64,000 nucleotides of DNA from Granulicella sp. WH15 (lineage in GTDB: Bacteria > Acidobacteriota > Terriglobia > Terriglobales > Acidobacteriaceae): contig NZ_CP042596.1 in the NCBI RefSeq assembly GCF_009914315.1, positions 4,340,001 through 4,404,000 on the forward strand, read 5' to 3'. Both the position numbers and the translations under genes were made by a program. Positions 18,101 to 25,208 of the stretch are shown in pieces (within the stretch, counting starts at the first letter, position 1; every line of letters starts with the position of its first letter). The notes under the pieces are model-generated. The model was not told the origin of the DNA, searched no databases, and saw only the letters and a list, made by a program, of their open reading frames with translations.

Positions 18101-18240
18101 AGGGCACTTCGGGCCGTTCTCGATGCGGTATGGGCGAATTAACTGTGTAGGGCCTCCCGTTGGTCGGCAGGAAGATTCCCCTTGCCGACTAACGGAAGGC
18201 CCTCAGAAACTAATTTCCCGATACCGCCCGAAGTACTTAG
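18101..18240. repeat. long palindromic repeat, nearly complete copy
   Basis: A 140-bp imperfect palindrome. Outer arms: GCGGTATGGGCGAATTA (about 18125) against TAATTTCCCGATACCGC (about 18211-18227). Inner arms: GGGCCTCCCGTTGGTCGGCA against TGCCGACTAACGGAAGGCCC. The loop is about 14 nt. Its right end touches the stop codon of the next minus-strand gene. The terminal 11-nt hairpins are degenerate here. Confidence 0.88.
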
Positions 18241-18719
18241 GCGTGGCGGCGGGCGAGGCGCTCGCGCAGCTCGGATGGCAGGCGCTGCTGGACGATGCCG
18301 CCCAGGAAGCCGGGCAGCGGGGTGGCAATGGCGACCAGCGTCCACAGAACCGAAGAGAAGAGCAGGCCGGCGATGGCGACGGCCTCGAGCGAGATGGCGA
18401 TGGCAGTCTGGCGCAGGTGTACGTGCAGCGCGCCGACGTGGGTGATTAGCTCGATCCGGCGAATGACCACGGCGGCGAGCAGGAAGGCGAGGATCGAGAG
18501 CGTGCTCACCGAGAGAAGGAGCACGTCGATGGTGCGGGCGATGCGCTGGCGGTGGCGGCAGTGGCTGCAATCGGCCAGGTGAGACTCGTAGTCGGTGCGC
18601 ATCTCGGGCGAGAGGCTGGAGATGTCGTAGCGCCAGCCGGAGAGGATCGCGCCGACGACGTGATCGGTGCAAGCATCGTGGAGGGTTTTCCTCGATTTGC
18701 GCAGGGCTCGGTTGATCAT
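18237..18719 (-). CDS. predicted membrane protein with an HxxxCxxC motif
   Basis: A 160-aa protein that I do not recognise as a named family. Residues about 47-54 read HLADCSHC, the HxxxCxxC metal-binding pattern seen in anti-sigma zinc fingers. Two long hydrophobic helices follow (VLLLSVSTLSILAFLLAAVVI and a second at AIAGLLFSSVLWTLVAIA; parts quoted). The start ATG has GAGGTC about 10 bases upstream. No sigma-factor gene is adjacent, so an anti-sigma role is speculative. The stop TAA is followed at once by a repeat arm. Confidence 0.6.
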   Translation of the reverse strand: MINRALRKSRKTLHDACTDHVVGAILSGWRYDISSLSPEMRTDYESHLADCSHCRHRQRIARTIDVLLLSVSTLSILAFLLAAVVIRRIELITHVGALHVHLRQTAIAISLEAVAIAGLLFSSVLWTLVAIATPLPGFLGGIVQQRLPSELRERLARRHA

Positions 18720-18989
18720 AAGGTGGTTGACCTCATTCTAGCTTCGTTTGACGACCCGGAGGAAGCAAATGATGCAATTGTTGCGGGTTAGCAGGATGTG
18801 TGGCCTGCGAACCGGGTATTCCCTGCCCCGGAGGAAAGGCTGCAAAACGCTGGAGGTAGCCGTCAACTGTCGCAAAAGTGGGATCCTTCGGCGGCTGCGG
18901 ATGCGGGCACGCGGGCCGAGTTCTCCTCTGTTTCTAGGATACAGGGTTTGGCGGGGAAACGACGCCGGGAGGGGCGAAGTTAGTAAATA

Positions 18990-19057
18990 CACGCGAAGCG
19001 TCGAGAACGGTACGAAGTACCGCCCGCCCGGCGCTAGGGCGCTTTTGCCGTTGCTTT
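18990..19057. repeat. hairpin-core intergenic repeat
   Basis: CGCGAAGCGTCGAGAACG, then the GTAC-GAA-GTAC hairpin (19010-19020) and the CGCCCGCCCGGCGCTAGGGC tail ending in a T-rich run, two bases before the stop of the MBL gene. The rest of the 340-base gap (18720-18989) holds no recognisable gene; an open frame from 18769 with GGAGG in front was rejected because it runs through this repeat and into the opposite gene. Confidence 0.85.
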
Positions 19058-19059
19058 TC

Positions 19060-20034
19060 TTACAGTTGAACCGACTCGAGCGGCTCGGACTGGCGGGCGA
19101 TGAGAATACGGTTGCCAAGCAGCCGCATCCGGTTGCCGAGGGCCTGCTCAGCGGCTAACAGTGCCAGTTCGGGCACGTTATTGGACTCGGAGAGGTGGCC
19201 GAGGATGATGGTGTGAGCGCCGCCGTCGTAGTCCTTCTGGAGGAACTCGGCCGTAGCCTCGTTCGAGAGGTGGCCGACTCGCGAGAGGACGCGCTGCTTG
19301 ACCGACCACGGGTACGGGCCGTCGCGCAGCATCTCGAGGTCGTGGTTGGATTCGAGCAGCAGCAGGTCGATGCGCTTGAGCGCGGCCTTGACGTTAGGCG
19401 GCATGTAGCCGAGGTCGGTGGCCAGTGCCGTGCGGACGCCCGCCGACTCGAAGACGAAGCCGCAGGGATCGGCGGCGTCATGTGGGATGGTGAAGGGCGA
19501 GACGGCGATATCGCCGATGGAAAAGTCGGTCCCGGCGCGGAAGTACTCGACGGCGGGCAGGTAGGCCGGGTCTTGCTTGCGTGAGGGCGGGGTGGATTCG
19601 GCCGCGTCTTCCACAGCTTCTTCCACAGGCAGCTCGAGCGTCGCAGCGGGGTCGTCGGAGCGGTTGGGCAGGGTTTCCAACTCTTCGGCAGCGGCGGCCT
19701 TGGCGGCTTTTTCCTGCTGGATATGATCGAGCCACTTGGCGTAGGTCATGGTAGTGCGCGGCGTCAGCATCCGGACCCAGGCGCGGTGGGTCGGCTCGGT
19801 GAAGAAGACCGGGATGCGCAGGCGGCGCGCCAGCACGGCGAGTCCGGCTACGTGATCGATGTGCTCGTGCGTGATGAGGATGGCGTCGAGGGTTTCGGGG
19901 TTCTCGCCGGAGATGGCCATGCGGCGGAGCAGCTCGCGGCAGGAGAGCCCGGCGTCGACCAGGAGGCGGGTGCGGCTGCTCGAAACGACAGTCGCATTGC
20001 CCTTGGAACCCGAGGCCAGGACAGTGATGCGCAT
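19060..20034 (-). CDS. MBL-fold metallo-hydrolase of the WalJ/YycJ type
   Basis: A 324-aa metallo-beta-lactamase-fold protein. The N-terminus VLASGSKGNATVV and the metal site THEHIDH match the WalJ/YycJ group, thought to be a 5' exonuclease linked to cell division and repair. PHDAADPCGFVF and LLLLESNHD carry further metal ligands, and ILGHLSESNN is the C-terminal His motif. Family members have about 260 residues; this one has an extra, acidic, Ala/Glu-rich insert (about residues 105-160) with EEAVEDAAE. The insert sits between two core strands and is probably a surface loop. The stop abuts a repeat. Confidence 0.87.
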   Translation of the reverse strand: MRITVLASGSKGNATVVSSSRTRLLVDAGLSCRELLRRMAISGENPETLDAILITHEHIDHVAGLAVLARRLRIPVFFTEPTHRAWVRMLTPRTTMTYAKWLDHIQQEKAAKAAAAEELETLPNRSDDPAATLELPVEEAVEDAAESTPPSRKQDPAYLPAVEYFRAGTDFSIGDIAVSPFTIPHDAADPCGFVFESAGVRTALATDLGYMPPNVKAALKRIDLLLLESNHDLEMLRDGPYPWSVKQRVLSRVGHLSNEATAEFLQKDYDGGAHTIILGHLSESNNVPELALLAAEQALGNRMRLLGNRILIARQSEPLESVQL

Positions 20035-20089
20035 TTGGTTAACATACGCGGTTTACATGTGGGTTACGAGACTCTTTCTAGATTCCAAA

Positions 20090-20150
20090 ACAAAAGCGCC
20101 CTCGCGCCGGGCGGGCAGCACTTCGTGCGGTTCTCGACGCTTCGCGTGCT
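20090..20150. repeat. hairpin-core intergenic repeat
   Basis: AAAAGCGCCCTCGCGCCGGG, the GCAC-TTC-GTGC hairpin (20118-20128), then GGTTCTCGACGCTTCGCGTG, just beyond the 3' end of the receiver-domain gene. Confidence 0.85.
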
Positions 20151-20160
20151 CTTGCCTCGG

Positions 20161-20586
20161 CTACAACACGCAGCCCATCACAATCGGCTCACCGGCACGG
20201 GGATTTCCGGCTGCAAGAGGCTCACCCTGGGTCATCGTCCGCACCTTCCGGACCAGTTGTGCAGGCCCCTCCATCGCGTCCAGCACCTCGCCCAGCGGCT
20301 CATCGTAGCCGGAGATCCCGGCTGTCAGGATCAGGTGTTTGGGTGCGTACTCGCGCCGCTGCATGGCCCGTGATTTGAGGAACGCCAGCGCCCGGTCGCG
20401 GTCGTCGGATTGGAGGGTGTGGCAGAGGATCAGCAGGTCGATCTGCTCGGCGAGAAGGATCTGCCGGACGTCCGGCAGATGGGCCGTAGTGCGTACGGAG
20501 TGGCCGCTGGTGGCTAGAATCCACTGCCGCGTGGAGAGCAGGAGCGAGTCCTGCCCGAAGATGAGGATAGAGATCGGTGTTGCCAT
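20161..20586 (-). CDS. degenerate response-regulator receiver-like protein
   Basis: A 141-aa protein with the alternating strand/helix pattern of a CheY-like receiver: ISILIFGQDS for strand 1 and its following turn, GHSVRTTAHLPDV for the second unit, IDLLILCHTL at the phospho-acceptor strand, and KHLILTAG with KVRTM near the end. The usual acidic pair after strand 1 is replaced by GQD, and the phospho-acceptor Asp (expected at the end of LLILC) is a His/Thr, so it is probably not phosphorylated. The ATG at 20586 is preferred because GGGAG lies 8 bases upstream; the frame extends further but without a ribosome site. Confidence 0.65.
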   Translation of the reverse strand: MATPISILIFGQDSLLLSTRQWILATSGHSVRTTAHLPDVRQILLAEQIDLLILCHTLQSDDRDRALAFLKSRAMQRREYAPKHLILTAGISGYDEPLGEVLDAMEGPAQLVRKVRTMTQGEPLAAGNPRAGEPIVMGCVL

Positions 20587-20807
20587 AAAAGCTCCCTCGC
20601 AAAAGCGTTCTGAGTAAATTGCGGAGGCAGGGAGAAGTGGTGCAAAGAGGCAAAAGTGACTGCAGACGATTGTAGTCATTGCCGATGAATGAAGCCTAGT
20701 CAGCTTTGCACAGGTGGTCGGCACCTATCATTACGATAGCGTGCCCACAGCAGTGGATTTCCTGTGGATTACGATCCTAAGTGTTTGATTGTAAATAGAA
20801 TATAACG

Positions 20808-21044
20808 CTACGAGGAAATGCGGACAGAGGCTATATCCGAGAGCAGGATCGACCGGCCGGAGGTGCCGAGAGGCTTGCCCTCGGGGTCGAGATCGACGCA
20901 GAAGAGGTCGGGCGTGGGCGGCTCGTCGACCAGAATGATAGGCCGGACGCGCGCCAGCTCACCCGTGATGAGGGTAAGCTCGACGACCGCGTCCGGGGTC
21001 GTGTCCAGCAGGGATTCGAGGAGAGCCTGGTCTTCAGCGGTCAT
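20808..21044 (-). CDS. small hypothetical protein (78 aa)
   Basis: A 78-aa acidic protein, not recognised. It begins MTAEDQALLESLL and has strand-rich parts (VVELTLITGELARV, PDLFCVDLD). It starts three bases after the TAA of the MaoC gene on the same strand, so it is probably co-transcribed with and translated after it. The tight spacing and regular coding pattern support a real gene. Confidence 0.6.
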   Translation of the reverse strand: MTAEDQALLESLLDTTPDAVVELTLITGELARVRPIILVDEPPTPDLFCVDLDPEGKPLGTSGRSILLSDIASVRISS

Positions 21045-21047
21045 GTT

Positions 21048-21503
21048 TTACTTGGCAGCCTTGAGCGGCGCGAGGAAGTTGACCGTGCCGCGCATGACGA
21101 TCTCGTCGCGCTGGTTGAAGGTGAGAGTGCGGGTGCGGATGATGCCGAACTCGGGGCGGCTGGCCGAGTGGCGGACGCCGAGGACCTCGGACTCGATGCG
21201 CAGCGTATCGCCCGGACGGACGGCCTGGCTCCAGCGCAGCTCTTCGACGCCCGCGCCGATCATGCCGCCCGAGACCTTGATGGTCTGGACCCGGAGGCGC
21301 ATGACGATGGCGGCCGTGAGCCAGCCTGAGGCGGCCAGCCCCTTGAAGAAGGAGCCCTCACCGGCGGCTTCGTCCAGGTGGAAGGGCTGGGGGTCGTACT
21401 TTTGGCCGAACTCTTTGATCTCTTCGGCGGTAACCTTGGCTCCGCCGACGGAGATGAACTTCTGGCCGATGTAAAAATCTTCGAAGTAAAGCTCGTTCGC
21501 CAT
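21048..21503 (-). CDS. MaoC-family hot-dog dehydratase
   Basis: A 151-aa hot-dog-fold protein. YIGQKFISVGGAKVTAEEI is the typical MaoC N-terminus; FGQKYDPQPFHLDEA holds the catalytic Asp/His hydratase motif (D-x4-H); GLAASGWLTAAIVMRL and SEVLGVRHS complete it. Enzymes of this group hydrate 2-enoyl-CoA (R-specific). It lies near a 3-hydroxybutyryl-CoA dehydrogenase, consistent with a shared role in short-chain acyl-CoA metabolism, though a 100-bp gap with a hairpin separates them. Confidence 0.87.
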   Translation of the reverse strand: MANELYFEDFYIGQKFISVGGAKVTAEEIKEFGQKYDPQPFHLDEAAGEGSFFKGLAASGWLTAAIVMRLRVQTIKVSGGMIGAGVEELRWSQAVRPGDTLRIESEVLGVRHSASRPEFGIIRTRTLTFNQRDEIVMRGTVNFLAPLKAAK

Positions 21504-21530
21504 GTACTTTGAAATTCCTTCCTGAATCCC

Positions 21531-21552
21531 TGCACTGAAGTTTTTCAGTGCA
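21531..21552. other. short perfect hairpin between acyl-CoA genes
   Basis: TGCACTGAA (21531-21539) pairs perfectly with TTCAGTGCA (21544-21552) around a GTTT loop. It lies between the hydroxybutyryl-CoA dehydrogenase start side and the MaoC start. Could be an operator or an attenuation stem; there is no long T-run. Confidence 0.4.
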
Positions 21553-21605
21553 ATGAGGATAGCTTACGTTGGATGCGATAGGACAGGGCCAGGGTGCTAA
21601 GGCGG

Positions 21606-22454
21606 TCAGTACTGGTAGAAACCCCGGCCGGATTTGCGGCCCAGCCAGCCCGCATCGACCATGCGGATGAGCAGCGGGCAGGGGCGGTACTTGGGGTCGC
21701 CGAGGCCGTCGTGCAGCACGCGCATGATGTCGAGGCAGACGTCTAATCCAATGAAATCGGCCAGGGTGAGCGGCCCCATGGGGTGGGCCATGCCCTCGCG
21801 GAAGATGGTGTCGACGGCGTCGGCGGTGGCGACGCCCTCCATGACCGCGAAGATGGCCTCGTTGATGAGCGGCATCAGGACGCGGTTGGAGATGAAGCCC
21901 GCCGCGTCGTTCACCTCGACCGGCAGCTTGCCGATGGCGGTCGCGAGCGCGGAGACGGTGTCGAAGGTGGCCTGCGTGGTCTGAAGGCCGCGGATGATCT
22001 CGACCAGTCGCATGACCGGAACGGGGTTGAAGAAGTGCATCCCGATCACCTGTCCGGGGCGCTTCGTCTGCGCCGCCAGCTTCGTGATGGAGATGCTGCT
22101 GGTGTTGCTGGCGAGGATGGCCTCGGGTGGCAGAATCTCGTCGAGCGAGCGGAAGAGCTTTGACTTGACCTCGAAGCGCTCGGTGGCGGCCTCGACGGCG
22201 AGAGAAGCGGCGACGAGGTCCGGCAGCCGGGTGGTCAGGGTGATGCGGGTGGCGGCGGCCTCTGCCTGCTCGGCTGTGAGCTTCTCCTTCGCGACCTCGC
22301 GGGCCAGATTCTTCCGAATAGTGGCGAAGCCGCGGTCGAGCGCGGGCTGGTCGATATCGGCCAGCAGCACTGTGTGCCCGGCGCGGGCGAAGACGTGCGC
22401 GATGCCGTTGCCCATAGTGCCTGCGCCGACGACGCCAATCACTGGAGTCTGCAT
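21606..22454 (-). CDS. 3-hydroxybutyryl-CoA dehydrogenase
   Basis: A 282-aa NAD-dependent 3-hydroxyacyl-CoA dehydrogenase. The N-terminal Rossmann motif is GVVGAGTMGNGIAHVFA; SNTSSISITKLA, IGMHFFNPVPVM (catalytic His) and VNDAAGFISNRVLMPLINEA are the conserved blocks; MGPLTLADFIGLDVCL lies in the C-terminal helical domain. It oxidises (S)-3-hydroxybutyryl-CoA to acetoacetyl-CoA or works in reverse. Full length for the family. Confidence 0.93.
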   Translation of the reverse strand: MQTPVIGVVGAGTMGNGIAHVFARAGHTVLLADIDQPALDRGFATIRKNLAREVAKEKLTAEQAEAAATRITLTTRLPDLVAASLAVEAATERFEVKSKLFRSLDEILPPEAILASNTSSISITKLAAQTKRPGQVIGMHFFNPVPVMRLVEIIRGLQTTQATFDTVSALATAIGKLPVEVNDAAGFISNRVLMPLINEAIFAVMEGVATADAVDTIFREGMAHPMGPLTLADFIGLDVCLDIMRVLHDGLGDPKYRPCPLLIRMVDAGWLGRKSGRGFYQY

Positions 22455-22517
22455 GGCGGGGAGTTTAGAGGATGCAAGCCACGGTTGTACATTTGTGGGG
22501 ACGTGCGCAAGGGGGAA

Positions 22518-23294
22518 ATGGCGATGGCGGAGTCTTCAACGAATCCAAACCAGTTTGCAACGTATCCGAGCCTGAGGGACCGCGTGGTGCTCATCAGCGG
22601 CGGGGCCACCGGGATCGGCGAGAAGCTGGTGGAGGCCTTTGCCGAGCAGCACGCTCGCGTGGTCTTTCTGGATATTCAGGACGAGGCCGCCGAGACGTTG
22701 GCCGCTCGGGTGGGCGGCGTCTACTACCACTGCGACCTGACCGACATGGCCGCGCTCGACGCCTGCATGAAGGCGGTGCTGGAGCGGTTTGAGAGTGTCA
22801 ATGTGCTCATCAACAACGCGGGCAACGACACGCGGCACGCGGTCGAAGACGTGACGCCGGAGCTGTGGGATCGGGTGATGGCGGTCAATCTGAAGCACCA
22901 GTTCTTTCTGACGCAGGCCGTCCTGCCCGGCATGAGGCAGAGGCAGCGCGGCTCGATCATCAACATGAGTTCCATCTCGTGGCTGATCCCCATTACGGGC
23001 GTGCCCGTCTACGCCGCGGCCAAGGCGGCCATCGTAGGGCTGACGCGCACGCTGGCGCATGAGGTCGGGCCAGACAACATCCGCGTGAACGCGATTTTGC
23101 CCGGAACAATTGCGACGGAGCGGCAGAAGAAGCTCTGGTACACGGAGGAGTTTCTGCGGCAGATCTTTGAGGCCCAGGCGCTGAAGCGCACGTTGCTGCC
23201 CGAGGAGGTGGCGCGGCTGGCGCTGTTTCTAGCTGCCGACGACTCGAGCGCCATCACCAACCAAACCCACATCATAGACGGCGGCTGGATCTAG
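22518..23294 (+). CDS. SDR-family oxidoreductase
   Basis: A 258-aa short-chain dehydrogenase with SGGATGIGEKLV for cofactor binding, FLDIQDE (the acidic residue suggests NAD rather than NADP), NNAGND, NMSSISW with the catalytic Ser, YAAAKAA with Tyr/Lys, and ITNQTHIIDGGWI at the end. Resembles sugar- or hydroxyacid-type SDRs; substrate unknown. The ATG at 22518 has GGGGG six bases upstream. It is divergent from the hydroxybutyryl-CoA dehydrogenase. The stop TAG is followed immediately by a repeat. Confidence 0.88.
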   Translation: MAMAESSTNPNQFATYPSLRDRVVLISGGATGIGEKLVEAFAEQHARVVFLDIQDEAAETLAARVGGVYYHCDLTDMAALDACMKAVLERFESVNVLINNAGNDTRHAVEDVTPELWDRVMAVNLKHQFFLTQAVLPGMRQRQRGSIINMSSISWLIPITGVPVYAAAKAAIVGLTRTLAHEVGPDNIRVNAILPGTIATERQKKLWYTEEFLRQIFEAQALKRTLLPEEVARLALFLAADDSSAITNQTHIIDGGWI

Positions 23295-23366
23295 GGCACT
23301 TCGTGCGGTTCTCGGGGCGGTATGGGAGGGATGATCTTCTTGGGGCCTTCCGTTGGTCGGCAGTCA
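23294..23366. repeat. palindromic intergenic repeat, left half
   Basis: GCAC-TTC-GTGC hairpin (23296-23306), GGGGCGGTATGGGAGGG arm, CTTCTTGGGGCC and the left half of the CCGTTGGTCGG hairpin; the right half is absent. It spans the convergent gap between the SDR and PP2C genes. Confidence 0.87.
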
Positions 23367-23370
23367 TCGC

Positions 23371-24234
23371 CTACGAGAGATACAGCAGCAGAACCGTAAC
23401 GTTATCGCTGCCGCCGTGGTCGTTGGCCTCTTCGATCAGGAGGCCGCAGAGGTGGTCGAGGTCGGGCATGGCATTGCCCGCCGCCTCTGCTGCGCGACGC
23501 AGGCTGGCTTCGATGGCGGCCTCGGGTAGCTCGTGCGTCAGGCCGTCGGAGGCCAGCAGGTAGAGGTCGCCCCGGCGCGGGTCGAGGCTGCGGATCGTCG
23601 GCTCGACGGTGGGGTGCGAGCCGATGGCGCGGGTGATGATATTGCGCAGAGGAGAGACTGCGGCCTGTGCGAGCGTAATCTCGCCACAGCGCAACTGCTC
23701 CTCGACAAGGGAGTGGTCCTCGGTGAGTCGGGTAAGCGTGGAGTCGCGGAAGAGGTAGCAGCGGCTATCGCCGACGTGGGCAACGGTGAGGGCGAGCGGG
23801 TCTTCCGGCTGGCTTGCGAGCAGGAGGGCGACCAGCGTGGTGCCCATGCCGCGCAGCTCCGAGGAGTCGCAGCCATGACAGTAGACAGCCTCGTTGGCGG
23901 CGGCGATGGCGTTGAAGAGCCGGATGTCGGCGGGCTGCGGGTCTGCTTTCGAGTCGTTTAGCCGAGCTAGAAAGGTATCGGCGGCCAGACGGCTGGCGAC
24001 CTCTCCGGCGGCGGCTCCGCCCATGCCGTCGCAGACGACGAAGGCCCCGGCAGCGGAGTTGGCGGCGCAGATATCCTCATTGGACTTGCGGACGCAGCCG
24101 CGGTGCGAGAGCATGGCGAAGGCATAAGGGGCGGGGGCGGCAGCGTCGGGAAGATGCTCATCCCGTATCCGGCCTGTGGAAGATCGTGCGCGCCCAAGTG
24201 CTGCCATGACTCTAGAGTGTACAAGGGTAGACAT
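23371..24234 (-). CDS. PP2C-family serine/threonine protein phosphatase
   Basis: A 287-aa phosphatase. SHRGCVRKSNED, CDGMGGAAAGEVAS, AHVGDSRCYLF, TEDHSLVEEQLRCGEI and GSDNVTVLLLYL are the ordered PP2C motifs with the metal-binding aspartates in NED, DGMGG and SDN. It is cytosolic and dephosphorylates Ser/Thr phosphoproteins; no kinase gene is nearby. The longest start (24234) shares the bases CATG with the start of the divergent methyltransferase gene; MAALGRA at 24207 is an alternative without that overlap. Confidence 0.92.
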   Translation of the reverse strand: MSTLVHSRVMAALGRARSSTGRIRDEHLPDAAAPAPYAFAMLSHRGCVRKSNEDICAANSAAGAFVVCDGMGGAAAGEVASRLAADTFLARLNDSKADPQPADIRLFNAIAAANEAVYCHGCDSSELRGMGTTLVALLLASQPEDPLALTVAHVGDSRCYLFRDSTLTRLTEDHSLVEEQLRCGEITLAQAAVSPLRNIITRAIGSHPTVEPTIRSLDPRRGDLYLLASDGLTHELPEAAIEASLRRAAEAAGNAMPDLDHLCGLLIEEANDHGGSDNVTVLLLYLS

Positions 24235-25141
24235 GGAACGGATGAACCGGATTGTGCACGGAGAGAACCTCGCCGTGCTCCAGACGCTGGCAGAGAACTC
24301 GGTGGAGCTGATCTACGTGGACCCCCCGTTCAACACCGGGAGGCGGCAGACGCGGCGGCAGGTGAAGACCGTGCGCGATGAGGCCGGGGATCGGGTTGGG
24401 TTCGGGGGCAAACGCTACAGGACCGAGCCGGTGGCCGGGATCGCGGCGGGGTATGGGGATGCGTTCCCCGACTACCTTGGTTTTTTGCGGCCCAGAATAA
24501 TCGAGGCCCGGCGCGTGCTGACCGAGACCGGCTCGCTCTTCTTCCACGTGGACCCGCGCGAGGTCCACTACTGCAAGGTGATGCTCGATGAGATCTTCGG
24601 GAGGGCGTGTTTTCAGAACGAGATCATCTGGGCTTATGACTATGGAGCACGCCCGAGCAAACGATGGCCCGCCAAGCACGACAACATCCTTTGGTACACG
24701 CGCCATCCTGAGCGCTATACCTTCGACCTGAACCAGACCGACCGGATTCCGTACATGGCTCCGGGGCTGGTGGGGGCTAAGAAGGCGGCGCGGGGAAAGA
24801 CGCCGACCGATGTGTGGTGGCATACGATCGTCTCGCCCACGGGCAAGGAGAAGACCGGCTACGCGACGCAGAAGCCGCTGGGAATGCTGGAGCGGATTGT
24901 GCGAGTCCACTCGAAGCCGGGGGATATGGTGCTGGACTTCTTTGCGGGCAGCGGCACGGCGGGAGCGGCGGCGGCGCGGAATGGCCGCAGCTTTTTAATG
25001 GTGGATGAGAATGTCGAGGCGATCAAGGTGATGGAAAAGCGGCTCGGGGTAAAGGCGCAGAAGCATCGCAAGCCAAGAACCAAAGCTGCCGCAAAAAAGA
25101 AAACGCCCGCTGCCGACCAGCGGGAGGCCCTCAGAAAATAA
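24233..25141 (+). CDS. site-specific DNA methyltransferase (N4/N6 type), probably orphan
   Basis: A 302-aa DNA amino-methyltransferase of beta order: IYVDPPFNTG (catalytic DPPF) comes before the SAM-binding DFFAGSGTAGAAA. Between them, GSLFFHVDPREVHYCKVMLDEIFG and NEIIWAYDYGA are characteristic of the Mod/CcrM-like N6-adenine enzymes. No restriction gene is adjacent, so it is probably regulatory or anti-restriction; the target is unknown. ATG with AAGGG upstream. The last residues (ADQREALRK) and the stop codon are coded by an intergenic repeat, so the original 3' end was replaced. The start overlaps the PP2C start on the other strand. Confidence 0.88.
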   Translation: MERMNRIVHGENLAVLQTLAENSVELIYVDPPFNTGRRQTRRQVKTVRDEAGDRVGFGGKRYRTEPVAGIAAGYGDAFPDYLGFLRPRIIEARRVLTETGSLFFHVDPREVHYCKVMLDEIFGRACFQNEIIWAYDYGARPSKRWPAKHDNILWYTRHPERYTFDLNQTDRIPYMAPGLVGAKKAARGKTPTDVWWHTIVSPTGKEKTGYATQKPLGMLERIVRVHSKPGDMVLDFFAGSGTAGAAAARNGRSFLMVDENVEAIKVMEKRLGVKAQKHRKPRTKAAAKKKTPAADQREALRK

Positions 25142-25206
25142 CTCACCCAAGCCGCCCCGAGAACCGTACGAAGTACCGCCCGCCCGGCGTGAGGGCGCTT
25201 TTAATC
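25109..25206. repeat. palindromic intergenic repeat, right half, overlapping a CDS end
   Basis: TGCCGACCAGCGGGAGGCCC, CTCAGAAAATAACTCACCC, CGCCCCGAGAACC, the GTAC-GAA-GTAC hairpin (25166-25176) and the CCGCCCGCCCGGCGTGAGGG tail. The first 33 bases are in frame with the methyltransferase and end it. It closes the convergent gap to pgsA. Confidence 0.88.
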
Positions 25207-25208
25207 TT

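Noticed and set aside
18769..19158. Open frame of 129 codons with GGAGG upstream of ATG, between the membrane gene and the MBL gene
   Set aside because: It is rich in Arg/Gly, runs through a repeat element and overlaps the opposite MBL gene by about 99 bases; the ribosome-site match is probably chance.
20587..20807. DnaA-box-like TGTGGATTA in an AT-rich spacer
   Set aside because: A single imperfect match with no clustering and no dnaA or dnaN nearby; not an origin.
24233..25141. Restriction-modification or phage-defence system around the DNA methyltransferase
   Set aside because: Neighbours are a PP2C phosphatase and pgsA; no nuclease, helicase or specificity gene is present.
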